NCBI GenBank assembly: GCA_020056155.1
Contig: JAGVII010000276.1
Span: forward strand, 1 to 12,436
Direction of reading: 5' to 3'
DNA length: 12,436 nucleotides
Source: Afipia sp.
GTDB taxonomy: Bacteria; Pseudomonadota; Alphaproteobacteria; Rhizobiales; Xanthobacteraceae
Shown: piece after piece, positions 1 to 6,763 of the stretch
Numbering within the stretch: position 1 is the stretch's first letter
How the letters are laid out: every line of letters starts with the position of its first letter
Translations under genes and position numbers: made by a program
Notes under the pieces: model-generated
Databases searched by the model: none
Told to the model about the DNA's origin: nothing
What the model saw: the letters and a program-made list of their open reading frames with translations, nothing else

Positions 1-151
1 CCGCCGCCGCTTCTTCCTGATGCCGACGGAGCGGCACGAAGTCATCGGCCGCGAATTCCTGCGGGCGCGAGTCCGCACGATGCGGGAATACGGCTTTGTG
101 TGGGCCGGCGGCGACGCGATCGACCGAAAAACTGCAACAGATCCGGAATGA
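1..151 (+). CDS. C-terminal end of an unrecognised protein (partial)
   Basis: The reading frame is open from the first bases of the window to a TGA at 149-151 and encodes about 49 residues, ending ...AGGDAIDRKTATDPE. Nearly every codon up to about position 125 ends in G or C, as in the genuine genes here, which supports real coding. The fragment is charged and aromatic (FFLMPTERHEV, MREYGFVWAGG) and shows no membrane segment. I do not recognise the family from this fragment. Its stop overlaps an ATG at 148 (ATGA), so a translationally coupled downstream start is possible, although the start at 199 looks better. The true start lies before the window. Confidence 0.55.
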   Translation, partial: RRRFFLMPTERHEVIGREFLRARVRTMREYGFVWAGGDAIDRKTATDPE

Positions 152-198
152 ACCGGTGGGCGGGGGACGGTATAGGCGTGATCTTCCCGGAGAGGATC

Positions 199-345
199 AT
201 GGTTTTACGGTTCATCGCGTTCGCACTGGTGCTTCTGCTGCTGACACCCGGTTCGGTCTTGTCCGCCTTTGAACCCGGCCCGAAGGCGCGGCAGGCGGTG
301 CCCCACGATTGCAAGACAGCCGCCGCGGGCATGCCCGCGCGCTAA
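199..345 (+). CDS. Possible small secreted protein, 48 aa
   Basis: A 48-residue frame begins at the ATG at 199, five bases after the Shine-Dalgarno-like GGAGAGG at 188-194. It encodes a basic start (MVLR), a hydrophobic stretch (FIAFALVLLLLTPG) and a plausible signal-peptidase site around VLSA|FE. A short hydrophilic mature part of about 25 residues with one Cys follows. An in-frame ATG at 148 overlaps the stop of the previous gene and would give 65 residues, but would bury the signal-like segment. The signal peptide plus the ribosome site is the only support. I know no family for it and it may not be expressed. Confidence 0.35.
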   Translation: MVLRFIAFALVLLLLTPGSVLSAFEPGPKARQAVPHDCKTAAAGMPAR

Positions 346-418
346 TGTGACAATGCCGCAATCTGGCCATCGCTATTCGGCTGACGTACAAGGAGGCGGT
401 CGAAGGCGGAGCCGGTGA

Positions 419-1189
419 ATGTCCGACTGGGATGCGCAGCAATACCTGAAGTTCGAGGATGAGCGCACGCGCGGCGCGCGCGACCTGCTGGCGCAGATTC
501 CGATCCAGGATGCGCGGGGCGTGGTGGACATCGGCTGCGGCCCGGGCAACTCCACCGAACTGCTCGCCAGACGCTGGCCGCAGGCGAAGATCACCGGGAT
601 CGATACCTCGGCCGACATGCTGCGTCAGGCCCGCGAGCGGCTGCCGCAGCACACCTTCATCGAAGCCAATATCTCGCACTGGGCGCCGCCGGCCGGCACC
701 GACGTGCTGTTTGCCAATGCGATCTTCCAGTGGGTCCCGAACCACCTCAAGCAACTGATGCGTCTTGCCATGGCGTTGCCGGACGGCGGAGCGATGGGCG
801 TTCAGATGCCGGACAACATGGATGAGCCCTCGCACGTGCTGATGCGCGAGGTGGCGCGGCTGCCGCAATTCCACACCCAGCTCGCGCACGTCCTGGAGGC
901 AAGGGACCATCTGCCGAAGCCCGGTGTCTATTATGATGCCCTGCAGCCGCTGTGCCGCCGCATCGACATCTGGCACACGGTCTACAATCACGTGCTGGAC
1001 GATGCGCCGGCCATCGTCGAATGGGTCAAGGGCACCGGGCTTCGCCCGTTCCTCGATCCGCTCGAAATCCCCGAGCGCCGGGAGTTTCTGGAAGCCTATA
1101 CCGCGCGCATCGCCGCGAGCTACCTGCCTCAGGCAGACGGCAAGGTGCTGCTGCGGTTCCCGCGGATTTTCATTGTCGTGGTGCGCTGA
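419..1189 (+). CDS. tam: Trans-aconitate 2-methyltransferase
   Basis: A SAM-dependent methyltransferase of 256 residues that monomethylates trans-aconitate, the spontaneous isomer of cis-aconitate that inhibits aconitase. This is a cytosolic detoxification role known for E. coli Tam. Similarity to that protein is visible throughout: the start [19 protein letters not shown] motif I ([12 protein letters not shown], residues 35-46), the ribose-binding acidic residue in ITGIDTS (Asp62), FQWVPNH (103-109), [19 protein letters not shown] (128-146), the WVKGTGLRP stretch (202-210) and a C-terminal [10 protein letters not shown]. Length matches the family. The chosen start has an AAGGCGGA ribosome site at 403-410. 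A stronger-looking AGGAGG at 391-396 is too far away to serve it. The gene converges with the VOC gene, with 34 bp between the stops. Confidence 0.95.
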   Translation: MSDWDAQQYLKFEDERTRGARDLLAQIPIQDARGVVDIGCGPGNSTELLARRWPQAKITGIDTSADMLRQARERLPQHTFIEANISHWAPPAGTDVLFANAIFQWVPNHLKQLMRLAMALPDGGAMGVQMPDNMDEPSHVLMREVARLPQFHTQLAHVLEARDHLPKPGVYYDALQPLCRRIDIWHTVYNHVLDDAPAIVEWVKGTGLRPFLDPLEIPERREFLEAYTARIAASYLPQADGKVLLRFPRIFIVVVR

Positions 1190-1223
1190 GCGACCGGCGA
1201 TGATGTGACGCCCGGCGGTGCAC

Positions 1224-1619
1224 TCAGGGCCGATAGGTGCCGAAGCTCCACAGCCGCCCCTCCAGATCGCGGGCCGAGTATTCGCGCGAACCGTAGTCGG
1301 TGTCGGCGGGCGGCCGGACGATCTCGGCACCTGCCTGCCTGGCGCGCGCGTGATGCGCATCGATGTCGTCGACCACGACATAAAGGCCGGATTCCTGCGT
1401 CCACGGGTTGGCTGGGTCGGGAGGCCGCTTCGATCCGAACATGACCATGCCGTTGCCGAAGCGGAGCTCGGCATGCGCGATGGTTCCGTCCGGCGCCGGG
1501 TGGACGGCCTTGCGCTCGAACCCGAAAGCCTTCTCGAGCCAGTCGACCGCTGCCGGCGCATCCGCATACTGAAACGCCGGGAAGATCGATGCGGTCACGG
1601 GATTATCTTCGTTCTGCAT
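1224..1619 (-). CDS. VOC-superfamily (glyoxalase/bleomycin-resistance-like) protein
   Basis: A 131-residue protein of the vicinal oxygen chelate fold, a PhnB-like member of the glyoxalase / bleomycin resistance superfamily. Visible signs are the N-terminal domain start (FPAFQYADAPAAVDWLEKAFGF, a typical beta-alpha opening, about residues 13-34), the IAHAELRFGNGMVMFG strand pair (47-62), the second repeat VVVDDIDAHHARARQAGAEIV (81-101), and the closing YSARDLEGRLWSFGTY (114-129), which is very typical of the family. The substrate cannot be told from sequence. Members include lyases, dioxygenases and drug-binding proteins. It lies 67 bp downstream of the AraC-type regulator on the same strand, so co-transcription and regulation by that protein are likely (inference). 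The start at 1619 was chosen because longer frames run into the regulator gene. Confidence 0.85.
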   Translation of the reverse strand: MQNEDNPVTASIFPAFQYADAPAAVDWLEKAFGFERKAVHPAPDGTIAHAELRFGNGMVMFGSKRPPDPANPWTQESGLYVVVDDIDAHHARARQAGAEIVRPPADTDYGSREYSARDLEGRLWSFGTYRP

Positions 1620-1686
1620 GGCAAATCCTGTCTGGTCTGTGCGGGCAGACGCTAGCTTGCGGGCGTGTGACCGTCTTGGACAAATG

Positions 1687-2577
1687 TTACCGCGGGTGCG
1701 GATCGTCCATGATTCCGGTGCCGTCCGGCAGCAGGCGCCTGAGCAGCGCGGTCGGGCTTTCTCCGGCAAAATCGCGAAAGTCGCGGTCGAAATGCGATTG
1801 ATCGTAGTAGCCGCAGGCGTGCGCCAGACCCGCAAGCGAGTCGATGCGGTTGCCGTTGAGGCCCGCGATGGCCCGCTCGAAGCGCAGGATTCGTGACACC
1901 CGTTTCGGCGGCAACCCGATCTCGCGGCTGAACCGGCCGGTGAGATGCTTGCGGCTGCAATCCAGATCGCGCGCGAGAGCCCCGATCCCGATGCGTCCGC
2001 CACTTGCCGCGATGCGCCGCCATGCTTCCGCAATCATCGCGGACGGCTTTGGTCCTTCCGCGATGCGTTGCGCTATGGCGCTGTCCAGAATGCCGAACCG
2101 GGCTGGCCAGTCCGTTGCATCGTGCAGACGCCCGGCGAGGTCGTCACCCGCCGCACCGATCAATGCGGACAGCTCGACGACATCCCCCGTCAACGCGTCG
2201 AGCGGAAGCCCGAGAAACCGCCGCGCGCCGAGCGGCGTGAAATCGACCTGCATGCACGAGGCGGCGCCGCTGGAACTGACGGTGACGTAGCGTTCGTGCA
2301 GCCCGGCGACGAATGTGGAGATCGGCCGCGAGCGGCAGATGTTCGCGGGATCGTGCAGCCGGAACGGCTCGCCGAAATTGATGATGAACGGAATCACGAC
2401 GGACGGTAATTCCCGCCTGCAGACCGTGTTGGCCGTGTTTTCGACGTATCCCTGGTATCCAAGGACGTAGGGTCGCAGCATGGCGGCCGGTTGGCAACGC
2501 ACCAGCGTCCAGCGGCCGTGGTCCGAGTCGTGATCGACGATCTGCAAGGCCCGGCCCGGTGTCCCTGGCGCGTTCAT
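1687..2577 (-). CDS. AraC-family transcriptional regulator
   Basis: A 296-residue cytosolic DNA-binding regulator. The C-terminal AraC/XylS domain has both helix-turn-helix units: the first around residues 197-236 (IGALARDLDCSRKHLTGRF, ending in RVSRILRFERA) and the second around 246-276 (SLAGLAHACGYYDQSHFDRDF, then FAGESP). This is the classic GYYDQSHFxRxFRxxxGxSP signature. The N-terminal 180 residues look like the sensing domain seen in many AraC proteins of this group (PAAMLRPYVLGYQGY, RELPSVVIPFIINFG); its ligand is unknown. The start at 2577 follows a GGAGG site at 2585-2589 with 7 nt spacing; a longer frame to 2679 exists without comparable support. It precedes the VOC gene on the same strand and is divergent from the YqhA-family gene across a 212-bp gap that probably holds both promoters. 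Confidence 0.93.
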   Translation of the reverse strand: MNAPGTPGRALQIVDHDSDHGRWTLVRCQPAAMLRPYVLGYQGYVENTANTVCRRELPSVVIPFIINFGEPFRLHDPANICRSRPISTFVAGLHERYVTVSSSGAASCMQVDFTPLGARRFLGLPLDALTGDVVELSALIGAAGDDLAGRLHDATDWPARFGILDSAIAQRIAEGPKPSAMIAEAWRRIAASGGRIGIGALARDLDCSRKHLTGRFSREIGLPPKRVSRILRFERAIAGLNGNRIDSLAGLAHACGYYDQSHFDRDFRDFAGESPTALLRRLLPDGTGIMDDPHPR

Positions 2578-2584
2578 GTCACCG

Positions 2585-2589
2585 CCTCC
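2585..2589 (-). promoter_or_regulatory. Ribosome binding site of the AraC gene
   Basis: GGAGG on the minus strand, 7 nt before the ATG at 2577. It decides between this start and the longer open frame reaching 2679. Confidence 0.7.
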
Positions 2590-2789
2590 GGCTCGGATTC
2601 CGCGCCATCCCGATCGTTCCGGCAACCCCTGATCGACCCGACGGGCCGTCGCAGGGAATAGGATCATAAATGTGACCAAACCTCATGCTGCGGTGCGGTT
2701 AAAAGCCGCTACAGCACGCCTCGACAGAATCGGACATTCTCCCCAACTGAATACCGCCTGACAAAACGCCATCTGGAGCCCCTGCACTA

Positions 2790-3401
2790 ATGTCCCTGAC
2801 CCCCGAAACGCCCCTGCCGCCGCGCGGCGATGCTTCGCTGCGCCCGATCCCGATGCTGATCTTCGGATCGCGCTGGCTGCAGCTGCCGCTCTATGTCGGA
2901 TTGATCATCGCCCAGGGCGTTTATGTCATCCTGTTCCTGAAAGAGCTCTGGCATCTCATCACCCACTCGTTCGATTTTTCCGAGCAGCAGATCATGCTGG
3001 TCGTGCTCGGCCTGATCGACGTGGTGATGATCTCGAACCTTCTGGTGATGGTGATTGTCGGCGGCTACGAGACCTTCGTGTCACGCCTCCATCTGAAGGG
3101 GCATCCGGACGAGCCGGAATGGCTCAGCCACGTCAACGCCAGCGTGCTGAAGATCAAGCTGGCGATGGCGATTATCGGCATTTCCTCGATCCACCTGCTG
3201 CGCACCTTCATCGAGGCGGGCAACCTCGGCGTTGCGGGCCGCACCACGAGTTACACCGAGGCCGGCGTGATGTGGCAGACCATCATCCATGGCATGTTCA
3301 TCCTGTCGGCGATCGGCATTGCTTATGTCGATCGCCTTTCGAACGGGCCGGTGCTCGTGCCGGAGGGAGAGAACGGCCATCACGGGCACGGCACGCATTG
3401 A
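2790..3401 (+). CDS. YqhA/UPF0114 family inner-membrane protein
   Basis: A 203-residue integral membrane protein of the UPF0114 (YqhA) family; function unknown. About four membrane segments are visible: near residues 31-50 ([20 protein letters not shown]), 68-92 (a long hydrophobic stretch around [22 protein letters not shown]), 120-137 ([16 protein letters not shown]) and 162-180 ([17 protein letters not shown]). The motifs GGYETFVSR (91-99) and SVLKIKLA are typical of the family. Compared with the E. coli protein it has a longer N-terminus (about 20 polar and proline-rich residues) and ends in a His-rich tail, [11 protein letters not shown]. The ribosome site is weak (GGAG at 2775-2778, 11 nt before the ATG). 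It is followed after 100 bp by the lytic transglycosylase on the same strand, so a shared transcript is possible but unproven. Confidence 0.88.
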   Translation: MSLTPETPLPPRGDASLRPIPMLIFGSRWLQLPLYVGLIIAQGVYVILFLKELWHLITHSFDFSEQQIMLVVLGLIDVVMISNLLVMVIVGGYETFVSRLHLKGHPDEPEWLSHVNASVLKIKLAMAIIGISSIHLLRTFIEAGNLGVAGRTTSYTEAGVMWQTIIHGMFILSAIGIAYVDRLSNGPVLVPEGENGHHGHGTH

Positions 3402-3437
3402 TGCCGTGGCGGGAAAGACGGCGTCATTGCCAGCCAA

Positions 3438-3459
3438 CGGGTCCGGCTTCGCCGGCCCG
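3438..3459 (+). other. GC-rich hairpin between the YqhA-family and transglycosylase genes
   Basis: CGGG-T-CCGGC, loop TTC, GCCGG-CCCG: a strong stem with one bulged T. No T-run follows, so it is not a standard intrinsic terminator. It could act as an mRNA processing or attenuation structure, or be chance in GC-rich DNA. Confidence 0.3.
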
Positions 3460-3501
3460 GTGACAGGCTCCGCGCAGCAATCCAGTTTTGGAGACTACCG
3501 G

Positions 3502-4737
3502 ATGAACCGCTGGATTGCTTCGTCGCAGGTGCTGCTTGCAATGACGTTCATGTTGCTGGCGCAGCCGTCCTTCGCCGCCGATGCCGCATTCACGCAGTTC
3601 GTCGCCTCGCTGTGGCCGGAGGCCCAGAAGGCGGGCATATCGCGCGCGACGTTCGAGGCGCAGACGCGCGGGCTGCAGCCGGACTACAAGCTGCCGGACC
3701 TGCTGCTGCCGGGCCGCCCGAAGACCGGCGCACCGTCGCAGGCTGAGTTCGTGCAGGTGCCTGCGGATTATGTGAAGGAAGCGAGCATCGCGCGGCTCGC
3801 GTCGCACGGTCAGCGGTTGTCGATCCAGCATCGCGATACGCTGCGCGCCATCGAGCAGCGCTTCGGCGTGCCGGGCAACATCATCCTGGCGGTCTGGGGC
3901 CGCGAAACCGATTATGGCCGCCATGCGCTGCCCTATGACGGATTGCGCGTGCTGGCGACGCAGGCCTTTGTCGGCCGGCGCAAGGACCAGTATCGCGGCG
4001 AGTTCATCGAGGCGCTGAAGCTGATCCAGAACGGCGACGTGACGCGCAAGAACCTGCGCACCTCATGGGGCGGCGCGACGGGCCTGACGCAGTTCCTGCC
4101 GTCGGAGCTTCACAAGCATGGCGTCGATTTCGACGGCGACGGCCACATCAACATCTGGACCTCGGTGCCGGATGCGCTGGCCTCCGCCGCGCAGCAGCTT
4201 GCGAACAAGGGCTGGCAGCCGGGCCTGCGCTGGGCCTATGAAGTGCGCGCGCCGCGCAACGCCGATTGCACGTTGGGCGTGCCGGAAGTGACGCGGCCGA
4301 TCTCCGAATGGCTGCGCGAGGGCTTTGTCCCGGTGCGCGGACTTCGCCTGAGCGCGGCGGAGCAGGCGCAGGGCGCGTCGCTGCTGCAGCCGGAGGGAAT
4401 CTACGGGCCGGCATTCCTCACGACGAAGAACTACTTCGTCATCAAGCAATACAATTTCTCCGATCTCTATGTGCTGTTCGTCGGCCATCTCGCCGACCGC
4501 ATGGCCAGCGGACAGCCGTTCGCGACGCCATGGTCCGCCTCGACCCAGATGCGCAGCGCCGATGTCGAGGAGATGCAGGAGTATCTCACGCGGCTCGGGC
4601 TGTACAGTTCGAAGCTGGACGGCAAGGCGGGAATGCAGACCCGCGCGGCGCTCGGCGCCTATCAGAAGAAAGCGGGACTGAAGGTCGACTGCTGGCCGAG
4701 CGCCGAGGTGCTGCGCGCGATGAGCGCGGGGCGGTAG
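3502..4737 (+). CDS. Secreted lytic murein transglycosylase, MltB type, with C-terminal peptidoglycan-binding domain
   Basis: A 411-residue periplasmic enzyme that cleaves the MurNAc-GlcNAc bond of peptidoglycan, forming 1,6-anhydro-muropeptides. Residues 1-26 form a signal peptide (MNRW..., VLLAMTFMLLA, cleavage near SFA|AD); there is no lipobox Cys, so it should be soluble. The SLT_2/MltB catalytic domain spans about 27-325. The catalytic Glu is probably Glu135 in AVWGRETDYGR, with GGATGLTQFLPSE at 190-202 and a DFDGDGHINIW loop at 209-219 that resembles the EF-hand-like calcium site of Slt35. YFVIKQYNFSDLYVLFVGHLA (311-331) closes the domain. Residues about 352-408 form a PG_binding_1 domain (MQEYLTRLGLYSSKLDGKAG). 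The start at 3502 has GGAGA at 3490-3494 and begins the signal peptide; the longer open frame would overlap the upstream gene. Confidence 0.93.
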   Translation: MNRWIASSQVLLAMTFMLLAQPSFAADAAFTQFVASLWPEAQKAGISRATFEAQTRGLQPDYKLPDLLLPGRPKTGAPSQAEFVQVPADYVKEASIARLASHGQRLSIQHRDTLRAIEQRFGVPGNIILAVWGRETDYGRHALPYDGLRVLATQAFVGRRKDQYRGEFIEALKLIQNGDVTRKNLRTSWGGATGLTQFLPSELHKHGVDFDGDGHINIWTSVPDALASAAQQLANKGWQPGLRWAYEVRAPRNADCTLGVPEVTRPISEWLREGFVPVRGLRLSAAEQAQGASLLQPEGIYGPAFLTTKNYFVIKQYNFSDLYVLFVGHLADRMASGQPFATPWSASTQMRSADVEEMQEYLTRLGLYSSKLDGKAGMQTRAALGAYQKKAGLKVDCWPSAEVLRAMSAGR

Positions 4738-4754
4738 GCGCCAACACCCACAAT

Positions 4755-4843
4755 CGTCATCACCGGGCTTCCCGGTGATCCACGTCTTGTTCCTCGAACG
4801 TGCAGATAAGACGTGGATGGCCGGGACGAGCCCGGCCATGACG
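4755..4843 (+). repeat. Cloverleaf-like palindromic repeat, copy 1
   Basis: An 89-bp imperfect inverted repeat. The outer CGTCAT (4755-4760) pairs with ATGACG (4838-4843), and ATCCACGTCTT (4778-4788) pairs with AAGACGTGGAT (4808-4818). Each side carries its own hairpin: CACCGGG-CTT-CCCGGTG on the left and GGCCGGG-ACGA-GCCCGGCC-type on the right. The central loop contains GTTC-CTC-GAAC. A folded strand would look like a three-armed cloverleaf. A second copy in the opposite orientation lies at 11006-11092. It starts 17 bp after the transglycosylase stop and sits between convergent genes, as REP-type elements often do. No transposase is present. I recall elements of this kind as common in Bradyrhizobium-group genomes, but could not check that here. 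Confidence 0.85.
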
Positions 4844-4879
4844 CGCGGAGAGATGGCCGTCTCTTACACGCAGAAAACA

Positions 4880-4905
4880 AAAACCCGGCCGCGAGGCCGG
4901 GTTTT
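4880..4905 (-). terminator. Intrinsic terminator, probably bidirectional
   Basis: AAAACCCGGCC, loop GCGA, GGCCGGGTTTT: a perfect 11-bp stem. On the minus strand it is followed by a further T-rich run (GGGTTTTTGTTTT), giving a strong terminator 40 bp after the stop of the glycine-zipper gene at 4946. On the plus strand it could also end transcripts from the transglycosylase side. Confidence 0.85.
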
Positions 4906-4945
4906 GAAACTCATGTCTCACGAAGCAATCGTGAGATTGTTCAGA

Positions 4946-5233
4946 TCAATCGCAAACCTGAACGCGGCGGATGCGCCAGCCGTAGCCGTCCCAGAAGCGC
5001 TCGCGCACCAGGCGGCAGGCGGGCTCTTCAACGTAGACCGGGCCGGGCGCATAGCCGTAGCCATATGCCGGGCGGCTGTTGGCGATGGCGCCGCCGATGA
5101 TCGCGCCGCCCAAAAGGCCAAGGCCTACGCCGGCGGCCACACGGCCTCCGTCAGCCCTGGCTGCGGGCATCGCGGTTGCGAGCGAACCGGCGATCGTTGC
5201 GACCGCGAGGAACGCCGAAAGAACCTTCTTCAT
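4946..5233 (-). CDS. Secreted glycine-zipper protein, paralogue A
   Basis: A 95-residue exported protein of unknown function. Residues 1-27 are a signal peptide (MKKVLSAFLAVATIAGSLA, cleavage near AARA|DG). Residues 29-54 form a glycine-zipper helix (GVGLGLLGGAIIGGAIA), a motif that usually packs in or against membranes. A Tyr/Gly/Pro-rich linker (YGYGYAPGPVY) and a conserved C-terminus RERFWDGYGWRIRRVQVCD follow. Two cysteines (73 and 94) may form a disulfide. Residues 29-54 are identical to the neighbour at 5507-5812, so the two are tandem duplicates. The start at 5233 has GAGGAG at 5241-5246 with 7 nt spacing. Each copy has its own terminator, so they are probably separate transcripts. Confidence 0.85.
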   Translation of the reverse strand: MKKVLSAFLAVATIAGSLATAMPAARADGGRVAAGVGLGLLGGAIIGGAIANSRPAYGYGYAPGPVYVEEPACRLVRERFWDGYGWRIRRVQVCD

Positions 5234-5412
5234 GTTGTCTCTCCTCAGATCACGCCAGAGCCTGGCGCAAGGCGATTGGTCTGCAAGGATCCAATGACGG
5301 AACTCAAGATAGTCCGGTTTGGCCCCTGTTTGAAAGGTCCGGCGCCGTCCCGCACCGGCAATTCAGCGGATGTCCCGGCGCCAGCATAGCGGATTCTGGC
5401 GCGCGGCCTTCA

Positions 5413-5453
5413 CAAAAAACGCCCCCAAAGGGCACTTTACCCTAGGGAGCGTT
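5413..5453 (-). terminator. Intrinsic terminator of glycine-zipper paralogue B
   Basis: AACGC-C-CCC (5418-5426) pairs with GGG-A-GCGTT (5445-5453), one mismatch. Read on the minus strand, the stem ends in GGGGGCGTTTTTTG, with six T at 5414-5419. It lies about 54 bp after the stop of the gene at 5507. The plus strand also has a T-run (5456-5461), so it may work both ways. Confidence 0.7.
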
Positions 5454-5469
5454 ACTTTTTTCCAAGCCG

Positions 5470-5492
5470 GGACGGCCAAAAAAAGGCCGTCC
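5470..5492 (-). other. Perfect 8-bp hairpin with a homopolymer loop
   Basis: GGACGGCC, seven A, GGCCGTCC on the plus strand; on the minus strand the loop is seven T. It lies 14 bp after the stop of the gene at 5507 and just before the terminator at 5413-5453. There is no T-run after the stem, so alone it is not a standard terminator. It may protect the 3' end or help termination. Confidence 0.6.
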
Positions 5493-5506
5493 GGCGATCA
5501 GTTGTG

Positions 5507-5812
5507 TCAGTTGCAGACCTGAACGCGGCGAACGCGCCAGCCGTAGCCGTCCCAGAAACGTTCACGCTGCCAGTAGCAGGGGGCACCGCCATAGTAGGCG
5601 GGGCCTGCGCCGTAATAGCCGGGGCCGTAGTAGCCGCGGCTGTTGGCAATCGCGCCGCCGATAATGGCGCCGCCGAGAAGACCAAGGCCGACGCCTGCCG
5701 CGACACGCCCGCCGCGCGCTTCGGCCGGTGCCGGGGCTGCGAGCGCGGTAACCGCAACAGTGGCGGCAGCGGCAACCGCCAAGACGATCTTCCTAACGCC
5801 GATCCTGTTCAT
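5507..5812 (-). CDS. Secreted glycine-zipper protein, paralogue B
   Basis: A 101-residue exported protein of unknown function, a tandem paralogue of the gene at 4946-5233. Residues 1-32 are a long Ala/Val-rich signal peptide (VLAVAAAATVAVTALAAPAPA, cleavage near AEA|RG). Residues 34-59 form the glycine zipper, identical to that of the neighbour. The linker is richer in Gly and Tyr (YYGPGYYGAGPAYYGG) and has diverged from paralogue A. The C-terminus is again RERFWDGYGWRVRRVQVCN. Cys79 and Cys100 sit at positions matching Cys73 and Cys94 of paralogue A. The start at 5812 follows AAAGGTGAAGCC on the minus strand; the frame stays open upstream but lacks any signal-like start there. The pattern suggests selection on the zipper and C-terminus with a free linker. 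Confidence 0.85.
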   Translation of the reverse strand: MNRIGVRKIVLAVAAAATVAVTALAAPAPAEARGGRVAAGVGLGLLGGAIIGGAIANSRGYYGPGYYGAGPAYYGGAPCYWQRERFWDGYGWRVRRVQVCN

Positions 5813-5960
5813 GGCTTCACCTTTCGTCGTTGTGAGCTCGGGATAACGGGTCTCGCCGGTGAAAGTTGCACGGTTGCATTGAACGGGAACTGAACGGCGC
5901 GGCCGGATTCCCGCCATGATTACGGATGGCAGTTTGGATGCAGAGGCTTGCTGCCTCACC

Positions 5961-5993
5961 GCTCCCTCTCCCGCAAGAACGGGGAGAGGGAGC
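5961..5993 (+). repeat. GCTCCCTCTCCC ... GGGAGAGGGAGC palindrome
   Basis: A perfect 12-bp inverted repeat around a 9-nt loop (GCAAGAACG). CCCTCTCCC/GGGAGAGGG palindromes recur between genes in many alphaproteobacteria. A weaker relative (CTCTCTCCCGTTTAAGGGGAG) is seen near 11621-11641. The 280 bp between 5812 and 6093 hold only this element and the terminator at 6023-6054, apart from the upstream region of the gene at 5812. Confidence 0.65.
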
Positions 5994-6022
5994 GCATCGC
6001 ATTTGCCGACGAGCGCAACGAA

Positions 6023-6054
6023 AAACGGCGCCCGCGAAGTGCGAAGCGCCGTTT
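6023..6054 (-). terminator. Intrinsic terminator of the Spy-like gene
   Basis: AAACGGCGC (6023-6031) pairs perfectly with GCGCCGTTT (6046-6054). On the minus strand the stem ends GCGCCGTTTTTCG. It lies 38 bp after the stop at 6093. Confidence 0.8.
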
Positions 6055-6092
6055 GAATTTTGAGAGCCGCGCGGAAATCCGCGTGGCCGAGA

Positions 6093-6488
6093 TCAGAACA
6101 GCGAAGCGTACTGCTGCAATCCAGCCTGCTGCACGAGGCCCATCGCGGTGCGCTTCTGGTCTTCATCGAGGCGGGCGAACAGCGCGGATGCGGCCGGTGC
6201 GAAGCGGCGCACGGCGGCTTCGTTGACCTGCGGCTCGCGCGCGAGCGCGCGCAGCGCGCTGGCAACGGCAGGCCAGTACTTCGCCTGCTCGGCCTTCAGC
6301 TTCAGCGCAGCGCGATAGCGCATGATGGCGACTTCACTCATCGCCGACTGGTACATCGAAAGCTTCTTCTGGGGGGCGGCAACTTCGGTGCCGGCGGATG
6401 CATTAAAATCCTGGGCGGAAACCGGTGCACTCACGGAAATTGCCAACGTGGCAACAACAGACGCAATCGCGATTGGCAATCTTCGCAT
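6093..6488 (-). CDS. Small periplasmic protein, Spy/CpxP-like (LTXXQ-type)
   Basis: A 131-residue exported protein. Residues 1-25 are a signal peptide (MRRLPIAIASVVATLAISVS, cleavage near VSA|QD). The mature part is helical and charged, with AALKLKAEQAKYWPAVASAL (60-79), then AAVRRFAPAASALFARLDEDQKRTAM (91-116). The two segments KAEQ...YWP and LDEDQKRTA recall the paired LTxxQ-type repeats of the Spy/CpxP periplasmic chaperone and stress-sensor family, in the form common in Bradyrhizobium relatives. That assignment is by eye and moderate. A 23-residue longer frame exists, but the start at 6488 begins the signal peptide and has GTGAGA upstream. The gene has its own terminator, so it is probably a single unit. 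Confidence 0.65.
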   Translation of the reverse strand: MRRLPIAIASVVATLAISVSAPVSAQDFNASAGTEVAAPQKKLSMYQSAMSEVAIMRYRAALKLKAEQAKYWPAVASALRALAREPQVNEAAVRRFAPAASALFARLDEDQKRTAMGLVQQAGLQQYASLF

Positions 6489-6763
6489 ATTTCTCACTTC
6501 TGTGTGTGGAATGATGGGTGCGAGGTACGTGCCATATGTGACCAAAATGCGATCCATTGGGTTAACAAACTCAGAAAATGCGAGGCAACGCCTTGTTAAG
6601 GTTTAGGGGCCGGATTTGTTCCGCAAAATCAGCACCTTTTTTGCGGGTGTAACATTCGCTCACCAAAGGTGAAGCGGGTTCCGTGATTACTCCCGGAACC
6701 CGAAGGGCTGAATTGGCCGAGAAATGCGGGTAATTCCCATCGGCGCGACGCGATGCAATTTGT
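6489..6763. other. Intergenic region with two hairpins
   Basis: No gene seen in these 275 bp. It should hold the promoter of the Spy-like gene on its left side. CCGCAAAA (6621-6628) pairs with TTTTGCGG (6639-6646). CGGGTTCC (6675-6682) pairs perfectly with GGAACCCG (6695-6702). The second lies 60 bp after the CinA stop and may end that transcript, although no T-run follows. Confidence 0.45.

Noticed and set aside
212..1567. A 451-residue open frame on the minus strand across tam and the VOC gene
   Set aside because: It is Arg/Pro-rich antisense of tam, whose family match is unambiguous; GC-rich DNA gives many such frames.
3289..3501. Extended start for the lytic transglycosylase
   Set aside because: The extension overlaps the YqhA-family gene and puts 71 Arg/Ser-rich residues before a clear signal peptide; the start at 3502 has a good ribosome site.
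2670..6546. ATGTGACCAAA found at 2670-2680 and again at 6536-6546, both near gene starts
   Set aside because: An 11-base match is expected by chance many times in 12 kb, and distances to the starts differ.
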